Source: Plumapathes pennacea
Taxonomy: Eukaryota; Cnidaria; Anthozoa; Antipatharia; Myriopathidae
Direction: 5' to 3'
Length of the DNA stretch: 64,000 bases
Assembly: GCA_964036295.1 (NCBI GenBank)
Contig: OZ038466.1
Span: 12,806,001-12,870,000 of the forward strand
The position numbers were made by a program, and so were the translations under genes. The notes below the pieces were generated by a model. It was not told the origin of the DNA and searched no databases. It was given only the letters and a program-made list of their open reading frames with translations. Below are positions 1-12,829 of this stretch, piece after piece (position 1 is the first letter of the stretch; every line of letters begins with the position of its first letter).

Positions 1-2579
1 AAGCCAAAGAAACTGTCAAATCCACGGTATGTTGGTGTGCTTTCCCAGTTGTAGAAACCCAGGTGCCACTTGCCAATCATATGAGTAACATAACCTAGCA
101 AGCCAAGTCAAATAAACAAATGACAAAATTTAATAAAAAAATATTGTCCCTTTGCTGTGGACATCTTCCAGCCTCTCAATAAAAAAAAGAAGCAGTTTTG
201 TCTCATACACCGTGCAACCGCCAGACGTGAGGGATTTAAATTGCAACCATAAAAAAACTATGGTGCATTTGTCTCAGGGTCAACTCATCCAGAATAGGAA
301 TAATGGTGCTGATCAATAAGATCTTTTTGGTTTGGAGTTGACTTGAATCAAGATCAATGTTTATATGTGAACAACTGTTTGCAATGCCAGCAGAGTGAAG
401 GTATTCAAACCAATCAAGAATAATACTTTGTTGAATATTGGTTATACATGCAAAACAATGGATCCAAGCCTCGCCACTTGGTGATTCCCGCCAAAAATAT
501 CTGGTGGGGCAACTTTCAAACAAGAACAGCCAAAATTGGTGCAAACAGAAATTATTTTAATTTATAATATAAAAAGGGCAATAAGTTTTGTTTTGAAGCA
601 AATAGTAAAGTGTTGAGTTGGTTGATGTTGACTAGGGTTGACAAGCATTCAACAGTAGCTCACTGTGACAAAAAAGAGAGAAAATAAAATAAAGTGAACT
701 GTCTGTTTTGATGCAAAACACCCCAAGCAAGCAGCTAATCCAAGTTCTTCTGTTTCCTTTGTTATGTCTTATGCAATTTTACAATGGCCCATTATGTTTT
801 GAGATGGCCCCCTTTTTAGCACTATGTGGCCCACTTTGGTCCCTGCACAGTAACACATTCTTATCAATCACTGATGCAGCTTGACACTTGTCCATACTGG
901 ACTCAATGTAGAGATGCAGGCTGTCTATTGAAAGGAGGAGTTTTCAAATTGCTTCTGTTCACTCAACCTAGGGCTGAAAGGTTTCAAAACTACACATACC
1001 TGCTTCCTTCAGCTTTTGTGGAAGAGTTGTGATATTCAGTGGTAAGCCAAAAGGTTCCCCTTCATGCACGATCCCATGCTGTAGACCTGATAAAATGTTC
1101 AAAATAAATTACCAATATCAGCCAGTTACCCAAGCAGATAGATGTTCAAATCAAAATTGCAACAATATTTATCCCAACTAAAGTGGCTAATGCTTAGTCT
1201 TGTTTACATTTTGATTTATAAACTTGCAGAGTGATGCAAGGGAGGTGGAGGCAATCATGGCATTGACTCCACATGCAATGCATTTCTTTGTGCAAACTTT
1301 GAAGCAGTATAGACACATGAACCCCATGGGTACATATTTTTTATCTTTCTACAGTAGACGCCTTCCTGTTCAAAGGCGCGAAAAGGAAGCAATCTTTACT
1401 ACAGGTGTATATTAAGGGGCATTATTACACGACTTCACATTTTTGAGTGCAAAAAACAGCGAAAACGAGTGCAAAGATGGGAGCGTATTGCACTCGTCAG
1501 GAACCAGATCAACACTTGTTTATTAGCTTACATGATCAATTTTTCGCGTCATTTTTTGTTCCATTTTGTGTGCGAGAACGTTTTCCCTGCTTCGTTTGTC
1601 GTATAATAAACAATTTATTACACAAAAGTTGTGCAATACGGCTGTATTTTTACTTGTCAGTTTTTATTTTTTTCTTGCCTGAAGCAGGCTCAAAAAAATA
1701 AAACTGACATTGCACTCCTTCTCCCGTGTAATAACCTCTTTCTATTTCAACTCCACAATGGTATCTCAAATATACCTTCCATAAAAAAAAATGGTACCCT
1801 TTTCACATACCTTTCTGAAAATGGTACACTCTATCCCTTTCTGTACCATTATAACTACTTAGGGAACATGAACAACATTAAGTTTTACCGATAGAGGTGT
1901 TGAAGCACCTCTATGGCATTCACTTTATGGCGGGAGTCAAGACCTTTCATATATACCTTCAGCCTGAAAATAGTTCCCATTTCATATACCTTCAGTCTGA
2001 AAAAGGTACCTCTTGCAAGTGGAGCCTCCCCGTATAGTCCACTATAGGAAGTACCCCCCACCCCCGTATCTCAAAGAGGTTAAAAGTCTCCCCATACAAA
2101 ATAATATTTATTCAAGTGCCCCACCGGCCTGCGTTGCAGACCGGCCGGCCCCACTAAGTGTAAAATGCATGCAGTTGAGCCTTGAGGGTAAAGATGCAGA
2201 CTGGGAATGTAAAATATAAATGTCGGCTCACCCCATGTAACCAGAAGTCAGATTTAACGTGAATATTTCGGTCATGACTGCTGAAACTATTACTTTCCCA
2301 TGAGATATCCTTACCTAAGTGGATAGGGTATCTTCCTGATAACAGCGCTGCTCTTGTAGGTGTGCATATCGGTTGGACGTAGTAGTTCTCAAGAATCACC
2401 CCATCCGATGCGAGTTTGTCAATATTTGGAGTTCGAATCTTAGACCCGTGGAAACCAACGTCGCTCCATCCAAAGTCATCCACGAGAACAAACAGAATAT
2501 TCGGTTTTGAAGCCGCTTGCGTCGATGCCGCAGCTACGAGCGAAGTTATAAAAGGAACGTAGAGAACCACTGCAGCCAT
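1..2579 (-). CDS. Arylsulfatase B/I/J-type sulfatase, N-terminal exons (partial, runs off left edge)
   Basis: Sulfatases of this family hydrolyse sulfate esters of glycosaminoglycans in the lysosome or outside the cell. Three exons join in frame: 2579-2315 (ATG at 2579, donor GTAAGG), 1086-1000, and 94 to the left edge. Exon 1 encodes a hydrophobic signal peptide (about residues 1-22), the metal-binding start [19 protein letters not shown] and the catalytic motif CTPTR, whose Cys becomes formylglycine. Exon 2 gives [20 protein letters not shown] and exon 3 gives [16 protein letters not shown], both family landmarks in the right order. Splice phases agree (G|GT at both joins). The rest of the enzyme (about 350-400 residues) lies outside the window. 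Introns 95-999 and 1087-2314 hold repeats. ARSB, ARSI and ARSJ are not separable from this part. Confidence 0.92.
1655..1712. repeat. Hairpin-forming A/T-rich palindrome in sulfatase intron
   Basis: GTCAGTTTTTATTTTTTT on the left is answered by AAAAAAATAAAACTGAC on the right, around a GCCTGAAGCAGGC centre. ATTATTACAC near 1420 and GTGTAATAAC near 1725 suggest it is the core of a small inverted-repeat element inside the intron. Confidence 0.45.
1780..2076. repeat. Dispersed repeat with TACCTT/GGTACC motifs and a GAAGTACCCCCC end
   Basis: The segment repeats short TATACCTTC...CTGAAAA..GGTACC motifs and ends in GGAAGTACCCCCCACCCCCG. That end resembles the GGGAGTACCCCCC ends of the elements at 20820, 26165 and 31683, so it may be a diverged relative of that family. 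The left boundary is unclear. Confidence 0.4.
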
Positions 2580-2613
2580 GTTGGGTTAATTGTTTTTCAC
2601 CGGGGAGGGGAGC

Positions 2614-2905
2614 AGGGGCGGATCTAGGATTTTGAAAGAGGGGGTGGCTGGGGGCTGAGTATTGGTGTTCGAGCGCCGGAGGCGCGAGCCGACAAATTTA
2701 TCATCATACACCGACCTAATGTTACGTAATGCTACCTATACTATTAGAGAAAAAAAAACCTACGTATAGTCAGTCACATGGTACTCTAATAAAAGTTGTC
2801 TTGTCTTGTCTTGCCGGAGGCGCGAGCCGCTAGGGGAGTCGGGGGGCATGCCCCCCCCCCCCTCCCCCCGGGGAATTTTGAAATCTAGAGTCTCTGAAAT
2901 GGCAT
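2614..2905. repeat. Dispersed GC-rich repeat (GGGGCGGATCTAGGATTTTG...CATGCCCCC type), split by an insertion
   Basis: The stretch has the look of an interspersed repeat: a GGGGCGGATCTAGGATTTTG start, CGCCGGAGGCGCGAGCC, a GGGGGCATGCCCCCC block and a following AATTTTGAAATCTAGAGTCTCTGAAATGG stretch. It is interrupted at 2692-2812. I recall similar sequence as common in marine invertebrate genomes, but class assignment needs a repeat library. Confidence 0.5.
2692..2812 (+). mobile_element. Short retroposon-like insertion with 17-bp target duplication
   Basis: The 121-bp segment is flanked by identical 17-bp copies of GCCGGAGGCGCGAGCCG (2675-2691 and 2813-2829). It ends in AATAAAAGTTGTCTTGTCTTGTCTT, a short tandem tail. 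A long target duplication plus a simple-repeat 3' tail is the signature of LINE-driven insertion of a SINE or truncated LINE. No internal promoter box was recognised. Confidence 0.55.
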
Positions 2906-3204
2906 TTCCTGCGTTTTGAGACCACTTTCGAGCACAGTTAAGAGTCTAATTTTCAAACGTGATATACTCTATTTTGCGCATGGTAAAGCACATTTTGTTT
3001 ACTGCAATATAAATTATAAGTTTGTAGTAAGTATAGATTATAGTCTATAATTGCGTGGGAAAACGGGATTTAGGCAGAATAAACTCGTTTATAGATTAAG
3101 CAATGTTATTAGTGTATCAGAAAACTTTTGAATTTCTCTTAACGATAAAGTCAATATGGTCTAAAACAAGAAAGAAGTAGTTGGCTCACTCTGCCTTAGT
3201 TATG

Positions 3205-3414
3205 TTAATCGGCCAAAAGTGAAGATGACATCATCCTTCTGGGGTGCAGTGCCATAAATTTCTCGCAAACCTGCCTTCTGTTGATGGAAACTGTGTGTGC
3301 ATGCATGACGACCACAGCCGAATATGACAGTTGTCCGGTGGTCATTGTGCTGCGGAGCAAAGTATGAACCTTCCGAACACAAGAAAACGATCTCTCCGCC
3401 TCCGTGCTCCCCAT
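3205..3414 (-). pseudogene. hAT transposase C-terminal dimerisation-domain fragment
   Basis: The minus-strand reading STEAERSFSCVRKVHTLLRS..TTGQLS matches the conserved hAT C-terminal dimerisation block (S-T-x-x-x-E-R-x-F-S ... LR-x-x-M-x-x-x-R/Q-L). It is the end of a transposase otherwise missing: catalytic regions are not seen and the reading ends at a stop at 3205. It is about 70 residues against 500-700 for a full protein, so this is a dead remnant. Confidence 0.65.
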
Positions 3415-4309
3415 ACTCCTGAATTGACCGACTCACGTAAGAGAAAATCAAGAGTGTATTTTTATCACTGGTTTAATCACATGTCCAGATTGATTATTTT
3501 TATATTTCAAAATACCCAAAATTTTGAGGGTACTTTTGAACAAATGTAAATGTTCGAAGAAACGCTTTAGAAACCGCACTTTTTGCCACGGTGAAATATG
3601 AAATTGTATTAAGTTATATTACCTTTGAACAGAAAAGTTGTTTATCGAATCTGAGCATTAATTGCGTTATCATCTCAAAAATTCTCCCAATTCCAATGAT
3701 ATTACTTTCAAAATCAATTTAATGCACAATTTAATGCACAAAAATATTGTTATCCCCCTTATTTCCTCCTCTCCCCACTCCCCTTTCCTGAATGCAGCCT
3801 TAGGTCTACCTTGAAAATGAATCTAGAATATTGCTCAAAAAATAATCCTTGCTATGTTCTAAGCTATAATGAACTTTAGTTAGTTGTTGATCTGAAACTC
3901 TGAATTTAAATTTGCTAAAAAAACGAGAGAAAGAATTTGTTTAAATCCTAGGCTAGCTTAATCAAGTTTGAACAACTGTTATTCCGCTCCAACAGTGTCT
4001 GGATGCCCTTCTTGTATTGCTACTCTATAGAGAAGAACCTTTTACGACTTCCGATGAGTATATATTCCAGCTTGTTATATGTAAAATGTTTTTATTGTCC
4101 TTTATACATAACAAACATATAACAAGATGGCATGCTACACAAAGCACTAAGTCAAACGCGGGCTCAATTACCTTAATTAAGTGTCCCTTTTGGGGTGGGG
4201 GACACTTGATTTACTTTGTACGGAGAGAGGCCCCGATTAGACTTGCAATATCCTTAGCCTTTCATCATAACATTCTGGGATCAGAAATTTATAGCGACCC
4301 TTTTATATA

Positions 4310-4983
4310 CAGTCGAACCTCCACTAACGGCCACCTCCCCACAACAGTCACGAAACTTTGTCGCGGCCAGCAGTCCATTTAATAAATTTCCACTGGTTTG
4401 CCGTGGTGTGGACTCTTATTTACCACGATTTACGTCATCACATGGTCAAAATGTTGTGGACTCACGAGGCGCTTCGCCTCGTGAGTCCACAACAAATATT
4501 ACCACACTATTTAGAAATATACAAGAAAATTTGCTGTATTTCGTTGTGACACGCTGGCGTCAGCTGGCGTCACATCGTTGTCTGGACTCTTATTTACCAC
4601 TGTTAATCAGAGAGCGATAAACTAATGTGTTGTGGTAAAAACTACGTTTCCCCAAATCCAAAAATGTACTAAAAACAACCTCTACACAACGGCCACTCAA
4701 CAAATGAATTGCTGAAATTCCATACTTTCATTAAGGTAGCTTATATATTAACCAGTTCACTATATACACGCACTGGACCTGGTTCGCGATTAAAATTTCT
4801 ATTAAAATTAACTTATAAACAGTGCTTATAATATGTATTTTACAATTCATATAACAAAAACAAAGCGTTCAATTAGCGTTCTTCTGTCAAATTACACCCC
4901 TACTTTTCCACAACGGCCACCTCTCCACAGCAACCACAAAAGTTTGTCCCCGCGGCGGCTATGCTGTGTAAAGGGTTCGACTG
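4310..4983. mobile_element. Tigger/pogo-like MITE with CAGTCGAACC terminal inverted repeats
   Basis: Left end CAGTCGAACCTCCACTAACG and right end GGTTCGACTG are inverted, and both flanks are TA, as expected for Tc1/mariner-type elements. The interior is full of CAACGGCCAC-like motifs and carries a nested hairpin segment. The equivalent site in copy B (14544-14610) keeps both ends but only 67 bp, so the insertion predates the duplication and one copy was later deleted internally. Confidence 0.65.
4453..4493. repeat. Perfect 19-bp-stem hairpin
   Basis: GTTGTGGACTCACGAGGCG, then a CTT loop, then the exact reverse complement. It lies inside the long form of the MITE; function unknown. Confidence 0.8.
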
Positions 4984-5615
4984 TACCTCTATTAAAAATG
5001 TGCTCCCTCTTTTTATAACTTACGCGGAAAGAGGTAAAAAGCGTACGTGTTATCTTAGCAATGCAATATTTTCAAAGATATCAATTGAGGGAGAACAAAC
5101 AATTTAGAACCTCTACGAAGTACCAGTAAGAATTTCCTCAGTCCAGCCTTTTTCACTGACCCTTTCAATACCAAAAATACCTTGTTTTCCCTGCAAGTTT
5201 TCCATTGTCTCAGGTGCGAAAAAAAACTTTTTTGGCCTCGCTCCCCTTCCCCTCTCTGTCCCAACCTTTTCTCTCGCACCCCCGCTCCCACCCCTCCCCA
5301 CCCCCACTCTCTTCTCTTCTCGCACCACTGGCAGAGAAGGAAAAGTTTCTATAAACTGGAGGCCTGTGCGTGAGAAAATCATAAGGAGACGTATGAGGCC
5401 CAACTGTAACACTGAGTTATTTGATTGAGTAATCAAAACTCCATGTAACTGAACCTACCATCATTTATGCCGAGAATGTGCGGTAAGAAAATAGGAGGCT
5501 CTAGTACATTGAACAACAAACGCCAGCAATATTACCTGCGCATTTTAGGTTTACTTTCTACTCTTTTTCAAATATACTAAAAATGAGCTTCCAAAGGCTT
5601 TGCGTTTGTGTTTCA

Positions 5616-7664
5616 TTACTTCATAAATGACCTTCGATGTATCAGAGGTCTAGGTTTACCTGGCATGGACAGAGAGCGCACGAGTCGTGGAAGAGGTCCT
5701 ATTTTTGCATTTGTATCCTCCAGAATATTTGACATATCCATCCGCATTTCATAGGTTGACATCCATAATCCGTTGACCTTTACCAGCCCAATCTCTTTCT
5801 CCAGCTCATCGCAAATGGCAAGACGTCGTTGTGGAAAAGAGCGCTTGAACAACGTCAGGGTTGGGTCGTCTGTGATCGGGGGACATCCTCCAGCAGGTTC
5901 TGCAGAGGGTAAAGCTGTGGCATTGAAAGGATGTCCAGACTTTGGCAAAGAAATTTCGTTGGCCTTTTTGTTGGAGTCCAAGGAATATGTTTCTGCCAGA
6001 GTGTCATTAGTGTCGTCGTTCTGAGGATGAGGCTGATCACAATGGACTGGACTGTGCGGGCTTGTGGAAGCTTTCTCTCCACAACTACGACTCGGAGTGA
6101 TGATTTCTGGTGCTTGACTATTTTGATAGCCACATTCTTGATGGTTAACAACTATCTTAGCTTCATTGATGTCATTCTGTGGATGTGGCTGACCACAATG
6201 ACTATAAATCACCACTGGCTTGTAGTGAAAGGTAGGCCTCCTGGTACGCCAACCTGACAATTCCGTGGGAGTGTGTGGTACTTGAATGGCGATACTTTGC
6301 CAACTTGGACTCTTTGCCAACGAATCTCTCATTTCTCCACATGGAGGCATGACGTTTGTGGATAGTTTTGGGGCGTTGTCATCTGCGTGTTGCAAAGTAT
6401 GCGAGCCATATTCCTGTTGCTCACTTGCCGTAGTATGGCGATGGCCACAGGAATGATTTTCGAAACACTGACCATTAATCACCACTGGCTTGTAGTGAAC
6501 AGACGTCCTCCCTTTGCTTCTTCCTTTCGGTTCCTTGGGAGGGTGTGGCATCATAATTTCATGGTGTGGGGGCATTCCGTTTGCTATTTGTGGAAAGTTC
6601 CTATACTGTGTTTGGTGTACCAACGGATCTGAGACGTTCCTTGTTTTCTTTAGTTTCTTTTCTCTCGGGGCATTCTCTAGCTTGGCATGACCTGTTTCAA
6701 GTTGTTCATAGGGTGCAGGGACTGAAAAAACATCAGGCAATACCTCACATTTCCAGTGCACATTCGCGAAGCTATGGCGTCTTGAAAGGGGTTGACGATG
6801 AAATCCCAAGGCAATTTCCTTCGGGGTCCAAATGGGGCTGAATGCATTTGTACCACTTTCCTCTGCGGGGAACAAGAAAGGTAGATGGCTCATCTGTACT
6901 GAAGAATAAATTGTGTCTGCACCAAACGGGTCTTCAGGCTGCAATGTTTTTGAGTATACTTGACTTTTAAGCTGCTTTTTATCATAGTTTTTCCTTTTCC
7001 TTGAACACGCTTCCTGATTGAAAGGGCTCCTAATGTCCTCTTGGAGGTCACATTTGATAAATGTCTTGTCTGTTGGCACTGCTGAATATGAGCCATCATT
7101 CCAGTATAATCCTCCAACGCGCTGATTTCTGGGCTTCCTCGCGTACGGTTTGGAAGATGAGCTGTCTTGGTGAGCAAGAAGTCTTTTCTGGGGAACTGCT
7201 AAACTTGGCTCACTGTGGCAAAAAGAACCTCCCGATCGGTTGACGCGTTTGTGTGTTGGTTTTATTGGAATCATGGTTTCTTCGATAAATATTTCATTCC
7301 TTGCTTTGGAAAAACCAGACTTGCTGCCATTTACGTTTTCTGCTGATTTTCTTTTCAATTTTTCAAATCGAGTGTTTGAGGAACCTCGCTGGATTTCTGA
7401 CTGGGACAGGTATCTGGTGGTAGATGTGGAGGAAATGGCGGTGTTGTTGTGTGCGTTCTCACGGGCTCGGGAACTTGATGCTGCCGCTGGTACTTCATCA
7501 TTGTCAATGTCATCATCAAGTGAATAACGTTTACGTAAGGTCGGGGACTTCGACGTACTTTCCATACTAAATAGGCCACTAGAGGAGTTTGGGGGTGAGA
7601 CAGACTGTCCCGAAGGCATTGGGCGAGCAATAAAATGACGAGAATACCTTTGCTTCTGATCCAT
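5616..7664 (-). CDS. Uncharacterised disordered basic protein, paralogue 1
   Basis: No known family recognised. The open frame gives about 682 residues from ATG 7664 and runs without an intron; it is open to 7679, with a stop in frame at 7689-7691. It is rich in Ser, Pro, Lys, Arg and His, with no signal peptide or membrane segment, so it is probably intrinsically disordered and intracellular. Two internal repeats share R-R-x-x-x-x-HYKPVVI (near residues 390 and 480), each followed by His/Cys-rich text. The C-terminal 75 residues (RSFPQRRLAICDELEKEIGL..LWMSTYEMRMDMSNILED) are the best conserved part between paralogues. A possible splice acceptor (CTCTACAG, 7679) just upstream means the true start may lie in a 5' exon. 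Conservation of the frame over 2 kb with paralogue 2 is the main evidence that it is a gene. Confidence 0.65.
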   Translation of the reverse strand: MDQKQRYSRHFIARPMPSGQSVSPPNSSSGLFSMESTSKSPTLRKRYSLDDDIDNDEVPAAASSSRARENAHNNTAISSTSTTRYLSQSEIQRGSSNTRFEKLKRKSAENVNGSKSGFSKARNEIFIEETMIPIKPTHKRVNRSGGSFCHSEPSLAVPQKRLLAHQDSSSSKPYARKPRNQRVGGLYWNDGSYSAVPTDKTFIKCDLQEDIRSPFNQEACSRKRKNYDKKQLKSQVYSKTLQPEDPFGADTIYSSVQMSHLPFLFPAEESGTNAFSPIWTPKEIALGFHRQPLSRRHSFANVHWKCEVLPDVFSVPAPYEQLETGHAKLENAPREKKLKKTRNVSDPLVHQTQYRNFPQIANGMPPHHEIMMPHPPKEPKGRSKGRTSVHYKPVVINGQCFENHSCGHRHTTASEQQEYGSHTLQHADDNAPKLSTNVMPPCGEMRDSLAKSPSWQSIAIQVPHTPTELSGWRTRRPTFHYKPVVIYSHCGQPHPQNDINEAKIVVNHQECGYQNSQAPEIITPSRSCGEKASTSPHSPVHCDQPHPQNDDTNDTLAETYSLDSNKKANEISLPKSGHPFNATALPSAEPAGGCPPITDDPTLTLFKRSFPQRRLAICDELEKEIGLVKVNGLWMSTYEMRMDMSNILEDTNAKIGPLPRLVRSLSMPGKPRPLIHRRSFMK

Positions 7665-7904
7665 CGTGGGTTCTGTCACTGTAGAGTCTCAGAGAATGGA
7701 GACTATTTTACCAATCGGTAAAGAACTGAGTGAACTCAACTAATTGATTCGAGATGCAACGACGAGCAGTAAAAGCTGCGACGTGTCGATACTGAACATT
7801 TGAGGAAATTGGTCGCTTTCTAGCTTTGACCAGTTATATGTCATTGAAAACCTGCCTAATTGAAATTCCATTGACGCAGTAAAATGTAAAAAAAGACTCA
7901 ATTG

Positions 7905-8515
7905 CAAAGCTCTGACAAACGGAACCACGTCACACCTGATTTCTGCCCAAATGATTGGTTCATCATCTAACAAAGAATTTCCGTCGATACCGAAAGGCTT
8001 CACGGAACGAGGTCGCCATGTAAGGAGAATCTCCCCTCTTTGGCCTCCTATTGGTCATCAGCTCCTTGTTGCTTTCTGTATGTTATGAAGAAATTACCAT
8101 TGACATTCGAAGTAAAGTGTATTACGGCAACTGGATATTTAGTGAAGGGCTATGACAAACGGAACCAGCTACACCCAATTTTTGCCCAAATGATTAGTTC
8201 TATAATTAAAATTCCATTGTCGCAGTAAGGTGTAAAAGGAGACTGTTAGGTGAAAGGCTGGGAGGAAACGCCCAGGTCACACCTGATTTCTGCCCAAATG
8301 ATTGGTTCATCATCTAACAAGCATTTTCCCGCAAACACCAAAATGCGTCATGGAACGAGGTCGGTTATTTCTGCATCACTTCTGTCTCGGAGATGAGTCA
8401 TTTTCCCTTCTTTGCCGGCCTCCTGCTTTCTGGACGTTCATGATGAGAAAACTAATACAGACACTCAAAGTAAACTGTATTACGGCCCCTGGATAAAACA
8501 ATATTTATTTTTCGG
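7905..8515. repeat. Tandem ~250-330-bp repeats upstream of paralogue 1
   Basis: Two long units (from about 7905 and from about 8255) share GTCACACCTGATTTCTGCCC, the AATGATTGGTTCATCATCTAAC block, an AACGAGGTCG block and a TGTATTACGGC block. Shorter pieces occur at 8141-8200 and 8985-9150. Copy B has one long unit (18140-18410) and one partial (18945-19150), so repeat number differs between the two promoter regions. Confidence 0.65.
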
Positions 8516-9359
8516 CACATTCCGTAAGTGAACGTTGCTTTTGAACTCCACTATCCGGCTTGTTGGATACAAAATGTATTCCTGTCAGTGTGAATTAATC
8601 ATATTTTACATTATTGGTAGATTCACTGGTCATTAGTTCAATTTGTTGATTTGTCTGGTTCGTTATTTTGTTTTCTTGTGTACTTATGCAAGAATCAGCT
8701 CTCTCTCTAACCTTTTTTGTGAAGTGTTTTTGTCAGTTTGAACCTCTGCGTTCACATCGAACTGCTTTTTGAAAATTTTATAAGATGTTTATGTAAGAAA
8801 CAGGCAGCCGTAACATTTCTTCCTTCTGAGCCAGTACATTTTGTATCATAAGATTGAAGGAACTGACCAATTGCTTGCTGACTCCGGCTTTTATTTTTCA
8901 AAAATTTTTTCCAATGCTGATCAGGAACGGTTTGCTAAATTTGTGTTCATGTTACTTAATGTAAGGTCTTGAATGAAAACTATATTCAGTAAAAGGCTCT
9001 GACAAACGGAACCATCTACACCCAATTCTTGTCCAAATGATTGCACCCAATGACAAACAATCTTCCGTCGGGCTACCAAAAGGCACCAGAAATAGTGTTT
9101 CTGTGTCGGCACTGTTTCTCTATCAACTCTGTTGAATTTTTCTGGCCTCCTTATTGGCGTATATTGCGTAAATGAAAAACAAAATTGATCTCTTTTTAAC
9201 GCAAACTGGCCAGGTAGCAAATTTAGATTAATTTTTTTGACTCCATCATTTCTTGCTCGACGAAAATTCGTGATGCCGTTATATTAACTTTGTACTTTAT
9301 GTGCATAATTCATCCCCGGTTTACATTATTTTCATTAATTGTTTGTTCGTCGCTTTTTG

Positions 9360-11092
<1,733 letters not shown>

Positions 11093-12112
11093 GGCGAGCT
11101 TAAATTTGCAAATTCTTTTTTTTTTTTTTTTTTTTTTGGGGGGGGGGGTCGCTAATCAGCACACGGTGAGTGGTTCACATTGTCACATGATATGCGATGA
11201 CGTAAATTGACCTCGCAAACAACTTGAGATGTGGGCTATTGAATTGTTCGTTGCTTGTGTGTAAAAGTTAATTGTATCCCATTCAAACTCAACACCGTTT
11301 GGCTTTGTGGAGCATGCACGGATAAACTGGATTTTAGGGAATGATTTTGGCTTGCGTTCCTAAAGTTCACCGCGGAATCTTTGAGATTCGATTATTTGAT
11401 GGATACCGCTACAGGATTGGTAATAACTCTGTCGCCGCTAGTTATTTAGTCACTTTCTGTGGCGACACGAAATACTTCTGGGAAGATACCATACCGAAAA
11501 CAGAAACCAAAGCTATGATGAGCTTTAACGTAAAACAATGACGATTTATGCTTTACTCTGTACATGACATCTGTTGCCTCATAAAATGCTTCTGCTTATC
11601 GTACATTGCCTGATGAAATGTTTCTTCCATTTGGTCACGTAGCCTTTGTTTCGCAATGGTCATTGTATACTATAAATGAAAAATACACCGGAATAGTCCT
11701 GAGCATTGAGTTTGCAGTCACAAATGGACTGAACGCGTTGTGAACAAAACCGCAATAATATTGCAAACAAGTCTCGTCTTACACTCCTCGGCTTTAATTT
11801 TATATTTGTTACAATGCACGAACACTCGAACGCCTGATAGAAGAAACGCATTCAGTTAAAAAAAGAAAGAAAAAAAGAAACAGACAAGTATTGAAGCGAA
11901 GGCTGGATTAATCGTGGCCTCTGATTAAAAAAGTGTTTGAAGTCAAACTGTCAAAATCAACTGTGTATAAAAAGATATGTCACGTATTACTCAGCTTTTC
12001 TTGCTGGCTAACGCTTTCGCTCCTAAACTCAAAATGCAGTCCCTCAACCTTTTAGAAGCAAATGCATGAGTGTTGTAATAATAATTTATAGTTCAATCAG
12101 GTTTCATTTGAG
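11093..12112. repeat. Dispersed duplication partner of 55590-56525
   Basis: After a poly-T/poly-G tract (about 11117-11150) the sequence AATCAGCACACGGTGA...AAACTCAACACC.TTTGGCT is collinear with the region at 55640 for nearly 1 kb. Matches continue through GATTAATCGTGGCCTCTGAT and ATGAGTGTTGTAATAATAAT. Neither copy keeps a shared open frame, so this looks like a non-coding interspersed repeat rather than a gene. Confidence 0.75.
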
Positions 12113-12829
12113 CAAGAGTCCTGGCTACCAAACCTGAGTGCTCCAGGAGACATGAGTTGAATACTTGCTTGTTTCTGTGGATTTCGACCATTGTAAACAC
12201 GGAATTTGTTTCTACTTTGTTCTGATGTAGTACTGTGTAAATGCTAAATTTGCACGTTTTGCATTGGATATGCAGTATGTTTGATTTCGTCTCAGCATCT
12301 GATATTCAACCAGGACAATGTGATTTTTGGTACAAGAGCAACCGCATATTTTCCGTTGTTTTCGTTGTTTGTATATTGGTGCCCACGCATCACATTAGCA
12401 GCATAATAATGTAGTTCACAAAAGCTTAGGAATTTCCGCCTTTGATTTTGATAGGACTTTGACTAAACAAACGCTTCGTCATTCGACTTACTCTTCATTC
12501 TGTTTGCAGAATATTGAAATATGTCAACAAATAATAATAGAAAAAAAGTTCCGCATGCGTCTTTTTTAGTAAAATAACGCGGCGCGCATAAGTGAACGCG
12601 CTCAAATATCGGACCCTGCTGAGAATTTTGGCACCTTCAACGTTAGATATAGTAGAGGGCGAAAGAATGAAGCTCATCATGCCCGCTAGAATATCTGTGC
12701 TTTGCGAACTGCACAAGATTGTGAAAGTGGCTTATTCTTTCACAATATTGGCACTATAGCAAAATCAGCTTTACATAGTAAGCCTTTTAATTTGTTAACA
12801 ACGCTGGTGTATCAACTGAAAGTTGATCG

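Larger units (their letters stand above)
3523..9359. repeat. Segmental duplication, copy A (~5.8 kb)
   Basis: From GAGGGTACTTTTGAACAAATG onward the sequence is collinear with 13704-19640: the same non-coding flank, the same Tigger-type MITE site, the same long ORF, and the same upstream region. Copy A ends in a poly-A/(TA)n tract. The copies are in direct orientation about 10.2 kb apart, with many substitutions and small indels, so the duplication is not very recent. Confidence 0.9.

Noticed and set aside
11341..11541. 66-codon frame in the dispersed repeat
   Set aside because: The homologous copy at 55.8 kb does not keep the frame, so it is probably non-coding.
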